Below are positions 52,645 to 61,240 of a DNA stretch of 64,000 nucleotides, piece by piece (within the stretch, counting starts at the first letter, position 1; each line of letters begins with the position of its first letter). The stretch lies in the NCBI GenBank assembly GCA_903857495.1, contig CAIOFF010000042.1:1-64000 (forward strand), in the 5' to 3' direction. Source of the DNA: an uncultured Holophagaceae bacterium. GTDB lineage: Bacteria > Acidobacteriota > Holophagae > Holophagales > Holophagaceae. A program made the translations under genes and the position numbers. The notes beneath the pieces were generated by a model, which saw only the letters and a program-made list of their open reading frames with translations, made no database searches and had not been told where the DNA came from.

Positions 52645-53373
52645 ATGACTGAGACATCAAAACCCTTCACGGTCGATTGGTCTAGCCGCAGCAAATTACG
52701 TGGTCCCGGTGAGCAGTCCCTCGGGAAACTCCTGCGTGGGCTCAGAGATCGACTGGCACCCGAAGCTCAGGGGATGTCGCTGACTTATGTAGATGATCGC
52801 GGCATGAGAAAACTCAACCGGGAACATCGCGGGAAAAACATGACGACGGATGTGCTCAGTTTCCCGTCGAGCGTGGAGAAGGGCGCCTTTCCGCACCTCG
52901 GCGACGTTGTCATCAGCCTCCCGACCGCGGAGAAGATGGCCAAGAAATTCGGTGTGAGCCGAAGGCGCGAGGTCGAGATGCTGGTGATCCATGCCTTCCT
53001 GCATCTCTGCGGCCAGGACCACGAGACGGATGGCGGCGAGATGATGGCACTGCAGGCCCAGCTCGAGCGGGAGCTCCTGGACGAGGAGCCGCTGGCCATG
53101 AGCCTCAAGCGCGGGCGGAAGCCCGGCAGCAAGGTGAAGAAGCTGAAGGATGGCAGCCGCGTCGTGGTGACCGGCCGTGCCGCGGCCGCCCTGGTCCGGC
53201 GGGAGCGGGTGAAGAAAGAGAAGCCGGTGAAGGTCCGCAAGGTCGCGAAGCCGAAGGACGAGATTCCCAAGCGGGGCCCGGGAAGGCCGCGGAAGGAGGC
53301 AGCACCCGTCGCCACCAAGCGCCCGGTCCGCCGCCGCCGAGTCGCGACCTCCCGCAGCGGCGTCCTGGGCTAG
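52645..53373 (+). CDS. ybeY: YbeY endoribonuclease with AT-hook-like C-terminal extension
   Basis: A 242-residue protein. Residues 1-155 are YbeY: the zinc motif H3xH5xH is HAFLHLCGQDH, with H116, H120 and H126. It matures 16S rRNA 3' ends. Residues 155-242 are a basic tail unlike standard YbeY: KRGRKPG at 155-161 and RGPGRPRKE around 210 resemble AT hooks, with VRRRRVATSRSG after. The ATG at 52645 has GGAG six bases upstream; the earlier ATG at 52633 overlaps that ribosome site. Confidence 0.87.
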   Translation: MTETSKPFTVDWSSRSKLRGPGEQSLGKLLRGLRDRLAPEAQGMSLTYVDDRGMRKLNREHRGKNMTTDVLSFPSSVEKGAFPHLGDVVISLPTAEKMAKKFGVSRRREVEMLVIHAFLHLCGQDHETDGGEMMALQAQLERELLDEEPLAMSLKRGRKPGSKVKKLKDGSRVVVTGRAAAALVRRERVKKEKPVKVRKVAKPKDEIPKRGPGRPRKEAAPVATKRPVRRRRVATSRSGVLG

Positions 53374-53487
53374 GTGGCACCTGGAACGGAATAACCCTTG
53401 CCATCAGCAATCCGGATGGCAAATGGAGTCAAGGGTCGATAAAATAGCCCTTTGGCCCGCCTTCGGGCCGCGCCATGCGGAGTCTCC

Positions 53488-54207
53488 GTGATCAATCTCC
53501 TGCTCGGCCTGGGCGCCGCCCTCGCCGTGATCCTGCTCTCCACCCTGCTGAGCATCAAGCTCTGGATCAGCGTGCCCCTCGGCCTTCTCGCCGGGGCGGG
53601 TCTCTTCATCTGGCAGGGGCGGAAGATCCAGCAGGACCTCGAAAAGATCTTCACCCGGGCGGGGGACCTGATGAAGAAGCAGCAGTTCGACAAGGCCATC
53701 GAGGTCATGAAGGAGGGCTATCAGTTCTCCTCCCGGCAGTTCCTCGTGAAGGGCAGCATCGACGGCCAGATCGGCGTCGTCCAGTACCTCCGCAAGAAGA
53801 ACGACGAGGCCGAGCCCCTGCTGGCCGCCGCCTCCATGCAGCACTACATCGCCAAGGCCATGCTGGGCATCATCCAGTGGAAGCGCGGCGAGAAGAAGAA
53901 GGCCAAGGAGACCTTCAACCTGGCCCTCAAGAGCGGCAAGAAGGAGAGCCTGCTCTACGCAGTCTATGCCTACGTGCTCATGGAAATGAGCGAGCGCGAC
54001 AAGGCCATCGAGATCCTCAACAGGGGCCTCGAGATCTGCAAGGGCGACGAGCGCCTCATCACCAACCGCAACCTGCTGCAGAACGGCAAAGCCCTCAAGA
54101 TGAAGGTCTACGGCGAGCAGTGGTACCAGTTCCTCCTTGAGCGGCCCATGATCCGCCAGGAAGCCCCGTCCTTCGCCCGCGTCTCCCGCCGAGCCCTGCG
54201 CGGCTGA
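53488..54207 (+). CDS. Membrane-anchored tetratricopeptide-like protein
   Basis: A 239-residue protein. One or two N-terminal membrane helices (INLLLGLGAALAVILLSTLL, about 2-21, and ISVPLGLLAGAGLFIW) are followed by helical repeats (KQQFDKAIEVMKEGYQF, AKETFNLALKSGKKES, RDKAIEILNRGLEICKG), about four TPR units. Start is GTG with GGAG five bases upstream. Probably an envelope scaffold; function unknown. Confidence 0.75.
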   Translation: MINLLLGLGAALAVILLSTLLSIKLWISVPLGLLAGAGLFIWQGRKIQQDLEKIFTRAGDLMKKQQFDKAIEVMKEGYQFSSRQFLVKGSIDGQIGVVQYLRKKNDEAEPLLAAASMQHYIAKAMLGIIQWKRGEKKKAKETFNLALKSGKKESLLYAVYAYVLMEMSERDKAIEILNRGLEICKGDERLITNRNLLQNGKALKMKVYGEQWYQFLLERPMIRQEAPSFARVSRRALRG

Positions 54208-54299
54208 CATGACCCTGGGGAGACCGCCCCGCGCGGTGCCCGGGCAGAGCCCGAACCCCACGTCTGATACGTTCCATCCTGTCCTTTCCTGGAGTCCCC

Positions 54300-55031
54300 A
54301 TGTCCGGCCACAGCAAATGGTCCACCATCAAGCACAAGAAGGGCGCCGCTGACGCCAAGCGCGGCAAGGTCTTCACCCGGATCCTCAAGGAGATCACCGT
54401 GGCTGCCCGCCTGGGCGGCGGCGATGTGGCGGCCAACCCCCGCCTGCGCCTGGCCGTGGACCAGGCCAAGGGCAGCAACATGCCCAAGGACAACTGGGAG
54501 CGCGCCATCAAGAAGGGCACCGGCGAGCTCGAGGGTGTGACCTACGAGGAAGTCACCTACGAGGCCTATGGCCCTGGCGGCGTCGCCATCCTGGTCGAGG
54601 CCATGACCGACAACAAGAACCGCACCACCCCCGAGGTCCGCAGCTACTTCACCAAGTTCGGCGGTGAGCTGGGTGCCCAGGGCTCCGTGGCCTACCTCTT
54701 CACCAAGCAGGGCCAGATCGTGGTCGAAGCCGAGGTCTCCGAGGACAAGGTCATGGAGGTGGCCCTCGAGGCTGGCGCCGATGACGTCGTCGACGAGGGC
54801 GGCGCCTGGGTCATCAAGACCAGCCCCGAGTCCTACCAGGCCGTCAAGGATGCCGTGGACGCGGCCAAGCTGCCCGTCATCGAGGCCAAGATCATCATGG
54901 CCCCCAGCACCAGCACGGCCCTCGAAGGCAACAAGCTCACCAGCTTCCTGAAGCTGGTGGATCTCCTCGAGGACAACGACGACGTGCAGAACGTGTGGCA
55001 CAACGGCGACTACGACGAGCCTGAGGACTAG
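54300..55031 (+). CDS. yebC: YebC/PmpR-family protein
   Basis: A 243-residue protein with the standard N terminus [20 protein letters not shown], plus [23 protein letters not shown] and the C-terminal segment. Members act as transcription regulators, and recent work on family members links them to relief of ribosome stalling. The start has GGAG five bases upstream. A hairpin terminator follows. Confidence 0.93.
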   Translation: MSGHSKWSTIKHKKGAADAKRGKVFTRILKEITVAARLGGGDVAANPRLRLAVDQAKGSNMPKDNWERAIKKGTGELEGVTYEEVTYEAYGPGGVAILVEAMTDNKNRTTPEVRSYFTKFGGELGAQGSVAYLFTKQGQIVVEAEVSEDKVMEVALEAGADDVVDEGGAWVIKTSPESYQAVKDAVDAAKLPVIEAKIIMAPSTSTALEGNKLTSFLKLVDLLEDNDDVQNVWHNGDYDEPED

Positions 55032-55048
55032 TCCAAGCCTCACTAGCT

Positions 55049-55093
55049 CCACAAACAGAAGCAGCCGTCCACAACGGCTGCTTCTGTTTGTGG
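55049..55093. terminator. Long terminator hairpin after yebC
   Basis: A 20-bp perfect stem, CCACAAACAGAAGCAGCCGT with its complement, around the five-base loop CCACA. The symmetrical stem suits both yebC and the convergent membrane gene that ends at 55103. Confidence 0.8.
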
Positions 55094-55102
55094 AGGATTT
55101 CG

Positions 55103-55567
55103 TCAGTTGGCGGGGCGGAGGGTCTCCACCGAACCCGCGGGGGCAGTCTTGGCGCGGGCGCCGAACACCGCCTTGTTGAACACGGTAAAGCTGGTCGCCA
55201 GGAAGAGCACGAGCACCAGGAGGGCCGAGCCCCGCCTGCTGGCCGCCAGGGCCTTGGGTGTCATCTCGGACAGGCCCACGAGAATGAACACCAGCAGCAG
55301 CTTGATGTGGAAGTAGTGGCCGTTCTTCAGGGGATTCTGACCGTCCTGCATCATCAGCACCAGCAGGGCGGCGCCGGCCACCAGCGCCAGGCGGAAGGCC
55401 CAGCTCACCACCTTGGCCCAGATAGTGGCGGCCAGACCCTGGAGGTCTTCCCGGCTCTCCTCGAAGCCTGAGAGCAGTAGGGTCACCACGGCGCCTCCGA
55501 GACCCACGCCCAGGGTGAGAAAGTGCAGCCAGCGGAGCAGGTTCACAGCTTCAATCTTGAGGTTCAT
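55103..55567 (-). CDS. Small integral membrane protein
   Basis: A 154-residue protein with four predicted membrane helices: about 7-30, 54-76, 88-104 and 114-132. It opens NLLRWLHFLTLGVGLGGAVV, and HYFHIKLLLVFILVGLSE is in the third. The layout resembles CopD/DUF4149-like membrane proteins, but no copper ligands can be assigned. ATG at 55567 follows AAGG; function unknown. Confidence 0.7.
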   Translation of the reverse strand: MNLKIEAVNLLRWLHFLTLGVGLGGAVVTLLLSGFEESREDLQGLAATIWAKVVSWAFRLALVAGAALLVLMMQDGQNPLKNGHYFHIKLLLVFILVGLSEMTPKALAASRRGSALLVLVLFLATSFTVFNKAVFGARAKTAPAGSVETLRPAN

Positions 55568-55633
55568 GGTCACCTTTCAAGGAGAATCCCTAGATTAGCA
55601 GCCCTGATAGGCTGGTCTGGTCTGGAGAGGACC

Positions 55634-56599
55634 ATGTCCAAGCTGAGAGTCGCCGTAGTCGGAGTCGGACACCTCGGGCAGCATCACGCCCGCATCGCCG
55701 CCTCGGCGCCGGAGGCGCTGCTGGTGGCGGTCGTGGATCCCGATCCCGCCCGCGGGCCGGAGATCGCCGCCAAGTTCGGCGCACCCTGGGCCGCCAGCCT
55801 GGAGCAGGTGCTCGCCGATGTCGATGCCGTGCAGATCGCGGCACCCACGGGCTTCCACCATGCCCTCGGCATCCAGGCCCTCAAGGCTGGCAAGCACGTG
55901 CTCATGGAGAAGCCCCTGGCCGCCACCCTCGCCGAGGGCGTGGCGCTGCTGGCGGCCCTGGCCCAGGCCCGCGCGGCCAACCCCGGCCTCATCGCCCAAG
56001 TGGGTCACCTCGAGCGCTTCAACCCCGCGGTCACCGCCCTGCGGGAGCGCGGGTTCAAGCCCCGCTTCCTGGAGGCCGTGCGGGTGTCGCCCTTCCCCGC
56101 CCGCAGCCTGGAGGTGGACGTGGTGATGGACGTGATGATCCATGACCTGGACCTGCTCCGCGCGTTGGTGGGGCGCCCCGTGATCGATGTGGAGGCCGTG
56201 GGCATCCCGGTCCTGACGCCCTACGCCGACCTGGTGAACGCCCGCCTGAAGTTCGAGGGCGGAGCCTTCGCCACGGTCACCGCCAGCCGCGTGGCCCGCA
56301 AGAAGGAGCGCACCCTCCGGGCCTTCGGCGACAAGGAATACGCCAGCCTGGACTTCGCCTCCCAGACGCTGGAGCTGCTGCGCCTCGTCATGGGACCGGA
56401 CGGCCCCGAGGTGCGCCCCGAGACCGCTACCATCGAAGAGGGCGAGCCCCTGCGCCTGGAGATCGAAGCCTTCCATGCGGCCTGCCTGGGCCTCGGCACC
56501 GACGGCGTCACCTGGGAAGAGGGCCAGGAGGCCATGCGCGTGGCCGACCAGGTCCAGAAGGCCGTCGCCAAGAGCCTCGCGGAGCTGGGCCGGGCGTGA
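55634..56599 (+). CDS. Gfo/Idh/MocA-family oxidoreductase
   Basis: A 321-residue NAD(P)-dependent protein. The Rossmann motif is VVGVGHLGQHHAR (about 8-20), EKPLAAT contains the conserved Lys, and FHAACLG is near the end. Substrate unknown; sugar or sugar-nucleotide dehydrogenases are common. The ATG at 55634 has GGAGAGG upstream. Its stop overlaps the next start (GTGA). Confidence 0.87.
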   Translation: MSKLRVAVVGVGHLGQHHARIAASAPEALLVAVVDPDPARGPEIAAKFGAPWAASLEQVLADVDAVQIAAPTGFHHALGIQALKAGKHVLMEKPLAATLAEGVALLAALAQARAANPGLIAQVGHLERFNPAVTALRERGFKPRFLEAVRVSPFPARSLEVDVVMDVMIHDLDLLRALVGRPVIDVEAVGIPVLTPYADLVNARLKFEGGAFATVTASRVARKKERTLRAFGDKEYASLDFASQTLELLRLVMGPDGPEVRPETATIEEGEPLRLEIEAFHAACLGLGTDGVTWEEGQEAMRVADQVQKAVAKSLAELGRA

Positions 56600-57552
56600 G
56601 CCGGTTCTACGACCTCGCCTCCCTCGCCAAGCCGCTGGTGACGGCGCCGCTGGCGCTGGCCTTCCTGGACTTGGATGCGGACCGGCGCTGGTCTCTGGGC
56701 TTCCCGGACCGGCCCGAGCCGCTGACGGTCCGCCAGCTGCTGTCGCACAGCTCGGGACTGCCGCCCTGGCGGCCCTACACGGGCGAGGCCCTGGCCCCAC
56801 AGCTGCGCCGCCCGGTGCCTGAGCATCCCCTGCTCCGGGCGGCAACACCCGGGCTGGCCAGCTACTCCGACCTCAACTACCGCCTGCTCAGCGAGCTGCT
56901 GGAGGCCGAGACCGGCGTACCCTTCTTGCGACTGGGCGCGGCCTCTGGGCTGAGCCCGGCCCCCTGGACGGAGACCCCCACCGAGGTTCCCGACGCCCCG
57001 GACGCCGAGGCCTGGACCCTCGCCACGGGCACGGCCCCGCCCCCGCGCGGCCTGCACCTGCCCCACGATGCCAACGCCCGGGCCGGCATGCGCGGCCACG
57101 CGGGCTTCGGCACCACGGCCCCCCAGCTGCGCGCCGCTCTGGCCCGCTGGGTCGCCGCGGGCTGGCCGCGCCGCATGGCGGTGGCGACCGCCCCCGGCGA
57201 GCAGGGCGCCCGCTGGGGGCTGGGTCTACAGGTGCTACCGGCAAATCCGGGTTCTTTTGGACAGCTGCTGTCCCTTCTTCCGGTGGGTTTCGGCCTCGAG
57301 GTCCTCGAGGATCCCACCGAGGCCGCGCCCGCCCCCGCGCCCCCTGCCGAGCCCCGGCCCGGCCCGCCTTCGGGCTGGTGGGTTCACCTGGGGTATACGG
57401 GCTCCGCCCTGTTCTTCCGTCCCGCGGACCAGGCCTGTCTCGCCCTGCTCGCGCACCGCCGGGGTCCTGGGGGGGAGCTGCTCAGCGCGGAGGCCCTGCG
57501 GGCCCGCCGCTGGCAGGCCCTCGCCTGTTTCGTGGGACAATTCCGCCCATGA
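56596..57552 (+). CDS. Serine hydrolase of the beta-lactamase (class C) fold
   Basis: A 318-residue protein. The nucleophile motif SxxK is SLAK at S9-K12 in FYDLASLAKPLVT. The Tyr motif is YSDLNY, and RQLLSHSSGLPPW is the conserved loop. The HxG-like third motif appears as HLGYTGS. Only eight residues precede the nucleophile and no signal peptide is seen, shorter than usual. The frame stays open upstream inside the oxidoreductase gene without a start codon. The GTG start overlaps the preceding stop. Could act on muropeptides, given its neighbours. Confidence 0.8.
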   Translation: MSRFYDLASLAKPLVTAPLALAFLDLDADRRWSLGFPDRPEPLTVRQLLSHSSGLPPWRPYTGEALAPQLRRPVPEHPLLRAATPGLASYSDLNYRLLSELLEAETGVPFLRLGAASGLSPAPWTETPTEVPDAPDAEAWTLATGTAPPPRGLHLPHDANARAGMRGHAGFGTTAPQLRAALARWVAAGWPRRMAVATAPGEQGARWGLGLQVLPANPGSFGQLLSLLPVGFGLEVLEDPTEAAPAPAPPAEPRPGPPSGWWVHLGYTGSALFFRPADQACLALLAHRRGPGGELLSAEALRARRWQALACFVGQFRP

Positions 57553-59654
57553 AGGCCCTCCTCGTCCCCGCCCTGGTTCTGTCCCTCTCGCCCCTGCGCG
57601 CGGCCCAGCCGCCGCTGCGCATCGGTCTCGACACCCAGGCGGTCGAGTGGATCGTGTCCCTGGAAGGGGGCGGTCAGGTCTGTGACCGGGCTGGTAAGCG
57701 CCTGTTCAGCCTGGCGCCGGAGGAGAAGCTGCGCATCTGGTGGGACAGCCGGAGTGTCTCCGATGCCACTACTGAATACCGCATCCAGGTGGGCCGCCCC
57801 CTCGAGGCCGCCGAGGCCCAGGCCCTGATGAAACGGCTGCGGAGCCTGGGTGAGGCTCCCGACCAGATCAAGGTCCCGGATGCCGACACCTGGCGCGTGG
57901 TCACCGGGCACTTCCCAGAGGTGCGGGAGGCCGAGCCAGTGCTGCAGAAGCTGCAGGACCTGGGCTTCGACGAGCTGTGGGTGGCCTCGGAGCAGCGCCC
58001 CGGCTCACCCCGGAAGGGCCGCGCCCTGTATGCCATCACCGACCGCTACGAGCGCCGGCCGCTGCCCCAGGCGGGCGTCTGGCTGAAGCCCGCCGGCGAG
58101 CTGACCAGCCTGCAGGGCAAGGGCCGCTACCGGGGCAAGATGGAGATCCTGCCGAACGCCCAGGGGCGCCTGACCGTCGTGAACACCCTGGACCTGGAGA
58201 CCTACCTGCGCGGCGTGGTGCCCAAGGAGATGGGCGCCTGGGAGTTCCCGGCCCTGGAGGCCCTCAAGGCCCAGGCTGTGGCGGCCCGGACCTATGCCGT
58301 GGCCAACCGCGGCAAGCGGGCCGCGGACGGCTTCGACATGGGCGACACCGTCTCCGACCAGGTCTATGGCGGCCGGGATGGCGAGCAGGCCCTCACGGAC
58401 CGCGCCATTCTGGAGACCGAAGGGCTGTTCGCCACCTATGACGGCAAGCCGATTCAGGCCCTCTTCATGGCGAACTGCGGCGGCCACACCACCGATGTGG
58501 CCCATGTCTTCGGCGGCAACGCCCCCTACCTCCGGGCGGCCGCCTGCTACCCCGAGCGGCCCCTGACCCTGCCCTTCGCCGCGGGTCTCCCCATCACTTC
58601 GGAAATCCAGCAGCCCTGGCTCACCTGGGAGCTGCTGCGCCTGGCCTCCGCGGGGCTGCCCCCCGAGTGGCTGGCCGGGGAGCGCCTAGCCCGGCCCGCC
58701 ACCCCAGCCGAGCTCAGCCAGCCTGTGCGGCTGCTCCAGCAGCGGCTGGCCCTGGACCCCAGCCCCGTGGCGGGGCAGGGGCACCTCTTCCTGGCCCTGG
58801 CCCGGGCCTTCGGCTTCCAGCGGCTGGTGGAGGGCCAGGAGCGGCCCCAGGACGCGGCCTACTTCCTGCCCGCCAGTCTCCCCCAGGATCGCCTGCTGGC
58901 CGCCTTCCTGACCCGGCGGGGCGTGGTGCCCGCCGCCGCCTGGGCCGCCGAGGAGCCCATCACCCTGCGTCAGGCCCTCCAGGTCCTGGGGCGCCTCTGG
59001 CTGGAGCTGGAGCCCTTCACCCCCAACGAGGGCTCCCTGCTGCTGGACGGCCAGGTCCGCCGCAAGCGCGGGGGACCGGAACCCCTGCCGATGGCGCCGA
59101 CGCTGCTCCTCGCGGAGGAGGGCCCGGATGGCAGCCTCCGCCTGCTGCCCAAGGCCGACATCCAGGTGGGCGACCGGCTCAAGTGGATCAGCAGCGAAGC
59201 CGGCCCCGCCCAGGTGCTGGTGCGCCGCCTGGACCCGGACGGCGCCGCCTGGGACCGCTACAACCCCACGGCCCACTGGCGCGTGGAATACAGCGAGTCG
59301 GAGCTGCTCGCCAACGTGAGCCGACGCATCAAGGTCCCGGGAATCCGCGAGCTCAAGGCCGACTACAACGACGAGGGCCGGGTGCTGGACCTGACCCTGG
59401 TGGATACCCGGGGCGCCGCCCACCGGGTGCGGGGCATGCACATCCGGGGCCTGCTGGGCCTCAAGGACAACGTCTTCCGCTGGCTCACCGTGGGCCAAGG
59501 GAGCAAGCGCCGCTGGATCTTTTACGGCCGGGGGTGGGGGCATGGCCTGGGCATGTGCCAGACCGGCGCCTACGGAATGGCCCTGGAAGGCACCCCGTTC
59601 CAGCAGATCCTCCAGCACTACTACCCGGGCATGGCGCTCCAGCGGGTGGATTGA
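57549..59654 (+). CDS. SpoIID/LytB-domain protein with SPOR-like region
   Basis: A 701-residue exported protein (signal MKALLVPALVLSLSPLRA). A SPOR-like repeat at about 75-150 (YRIQVGRPLEAAEA and WRVVTGHFPEVREAE) precedes a SpoIID/LytB domain with TYLRGVVPKEM, ALKAQAVAARTYA and FMANCGGHT. The C-terminal region has WIFYGRGWGHGLGMCQTGAYGMA, which is the SpoIID end, so a large insertion of about 300 residues splits the domain. SpoIID proteins cleave or modify peptidoglycan. The ATG overlaps the previous stop. Confidence 0.87.
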   Translation: MKALLVPALVLSLSPLRAAQPPLRIGLDTQAVEWIVSLEGGGQVCDRAGKRLFSLAPEEKLRIWWDSRSVSDATTEYRIQVGRPLEAAEAQALMKRLRSLGEAPDQIKVPDADTWRVVTGHFPEVREAEPVLQKLQDLGFDELWVASEQRPGSPRKGRALYAITDRYERRPLPQAGVWLKPAGELTSLQGKGRYRGKMEILPNAQGRLTVVNTLDLETYLRGVVPKEMGAWEFPALEALKAQAVAARTYAVANRGKRAADGFDMGDTVSDQVYGGRDGEQALTDRAILETEGLFATYDGKPIQALFMANCGGHTTDVAHVFGGNAPYLRAAACYPERPLTLPFAAGLPITSEIQQPWLTWELLRLASAGLPPEWLAGERLARPATPAELSQPVRLLQQRLALDPSPVAGQGHLFLALARAFGFQRLVEGQERPQDAAYFLPASLPQDRLLAAFLTRRGVVPAAAWAAEEPITLRQALQVLGRLWLELEPFTPNEGSLLLDGQVRRKRGGPEPLPMAPTLLLAEEGPDGSLRLLPKADIQVGDRLKWISSEAGPAQVLVRRLDPDGAAWDRYNPTAHWRVEYSESELLANVSRRIKVPGIRELKADYNDEGRVLDLTLVDTRGAAHRVRGMHIRGLLGLKDNVFRWLTVGQGSKRRWIFYGRGWGHGLGMCQTGAYGMALEGTPFQQILQHYYPGMALQRVD

Positions 59655-59733
59655 AATCAGGCAACCTACCTCGGTTCAGGCCATTGACGCCCGAGGTGAG
59701 ATGCCCGAGGTTTCCTTCATGGGGAGACCGGGC

Positions 59734-60678
59734 ATGACTCTGGAGGGATGGATACTAGGCGCGCCGCTGAAGGTGCTCCGACAGGAGGATCATCCCTACC
59801 ACGAGACCACCCTGGCCACCCTGGGGCGGCACGAGGTGGGCCTCACCCGCCGGGAGACGCCCCAGGGGCCCAGCAGTGAGATCTTCCTCGACGGCCGCTC
59901 CGTCTATGAGCTGGGCATGGCGGCGCCCGCCCGGGCCTGGTTCGACCTCTGCCGCGAGCTGGGCTACGAGCCGGCGCGGCACTGGGACTGGGATCCCGCC
60001 CTCATCCTGTTCCAGCAGCTGGTGCCGGCCATGGCCGTGGACTGGCATGAGCCGCCCCTGGCCCTGACTGGGCTAGGCCTCCCGGAGGGCGTCCTCAGCC
60101 TCGCGGGCCTCCGCCAGACCTTTGCCGAGGCCGTGACCCAGCTCCATCGCAGGCTCCCTGGCCCCGTGGGCGCCAAGGTGGCGGAGGCCTTCGAGTGGCT
60201 GCCCCTGCGGGCCGTGGTCTTCCACGATGACGCCCAGCCCGGGCTGGACCAGGAAGAGACCGGCCCCTGCGGCCTGGTCTCGCTGTGGCTCGGCATCCAC
60301 CACGACCGCCCCGTGATCCTCCGGGGCGAGGCCCTCGGGGGGCATCGGCACTGGGCCACCGAAACGACCGGAGGCCGGAGTCCAGGCGAGGTCCTGCTGG
60401 CTGCCGCGGGCCTGGACCCGGAGCCCCCGGAGGGCTTCGACTCGGCCCTCCACTCGGCCCTGACCTACCTCCGCCACGGTCTGGAGGAGCCCCTGGACGC
60501 CTACCGCCGCACCTACCCCGTGGGCATCCCCTGGCACCACGGCCGCCGGGAGCGGCTGCTGGGCCGCACCATCGTCGACCTGCGACCCGGCGACCCGCCC
60601 ATGCTGGTCCTGGATGACGGCACCGAGGTGGCTATCGATGTAGACCCCGGCGCCGCCTGGGAGCTGGGGGGAATCTAG
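59734..60678 (+). CDS. Uncharacterised 314-residue protein
   Basis: No family recognised. It opens MTLEGWILGAPLKVLRQEDHPY and contains LCRELGYEPARHWDWDPAL, AEAFEWLPLRAVVFHDDAQ and, near the end, LRPGDPPMLVLDDGTEVAIDVDP. No signal or membrane segment. The ATG at 59734 follows GGGGAG; an earlier in-frame ATG at 59701 is possible but adds residues unlike a protein start. It is on the plus strand 80 bases after the SpoIID-type gene and may belong to that operon. Confidence 0.6.
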   Translation: MTLEGWILGAPLKVLRQEDHPYHETTLATLGRHEVGLTRRETPQGPSSEIFLDGRSVYELGMAAPARAWFDLCRELGYEPARHWDWDPALILFQQLVPAMAVDWHEPPLALTGLGLPEGVLSLAGLRQTFAEAVTQLHRRLPGPVGAKVAEAFEWLPLRAVVFHDDAQPGLDQEETGPCGLVSLWLGIHHDRPVILRGEALGGHRHWATETTGGRSPGEVLLAAAGLDPEPPEGFDSALHSALTYLRHGLEEPLDAYRRTYPVGIPWHHGRRERLLGRTIVDLRPGDPPMLVLDDGTEVAIDVDPGAAWELGGI

Positions 60679-60710
60679 GCATTCTCCAGGGACACCGGCG
60701 GGGCCTGACT

Positions 60711-61136
60711 TCAACCCAGCTGTTCCCAGGCCACGGCGAAGTGCTCGAGGATGTGCTGGCGCTCGGCACGCTCCTGCTCGGCGATGCTGGTGTAGGGATG
60801 CTGGTACACCACCCGCCGCACCCCGCGCCGCACCAGGGCCCGGCAGCAGATGAGGCAGGGCTCGTGGGTGACGTAGGCCGTGGCCACGGGGCCGTCGCAG
60901 AAGCCCAGAGCGTTCTCCTCGGCGTGGCTGGTATGCAGGCAGCGCTGCCCGGGCTTGCAGGTATCCGGCGTGCAGTGGGCCATGCCCGGCAGGGCGCCAT
61001 TGAAGCCCGCCGCGGCGATGCCGCCATCGGCCCGCAGCAGCACCGACCCCACCTTCAGGCGACAGCAGGTGCCGAGGCGGCTCAGCTCGAGCGCCATGTT
61101 CATGAAGACTTCATCCTTGAGCTGCGCACGGGACAT
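60711..61136 (-). CDS. Deoxycytidylate deaminase (ComEB-like)
   Basis: A 141-residue zinc deaminase. The catalytic HAE is H71-A-E73 in SHAEENAL and the zinc Cys pair is PCLIC at C94/C97. The insertion HCTPDTCKPGQRC adds more cysteines, as in dCMP deaminases of this type. Deaminates dCMP to dUMP for dTTP synthesis. The start at 61136 (MSRAQLKDE) follows GAGG. Confidence 0.87.
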   Translation of the reverse strand: MSRAQLKDEVFMNMALELSRLGTCCRLKVGSVLLRADGGIAAAGFNGALPGMAHCTPDTCKPGQRCLHTSHAEENALGFCDGPVATAYVTHEPCLICCRALVRRGVRRVVYQHPYTSIAEQERAERQHILEHFAVAWEQLG

Positions 61137-61240
61137 GGGGGACCTCGGGGGGATGGACTCCATCATCGCAAGAACGGCTCCCTTTAGGTGCAAGGAGAGC
61201 GGCGGCAGTGCTCCAATGGAGCCGGGAGGCCGGCTTGGCG

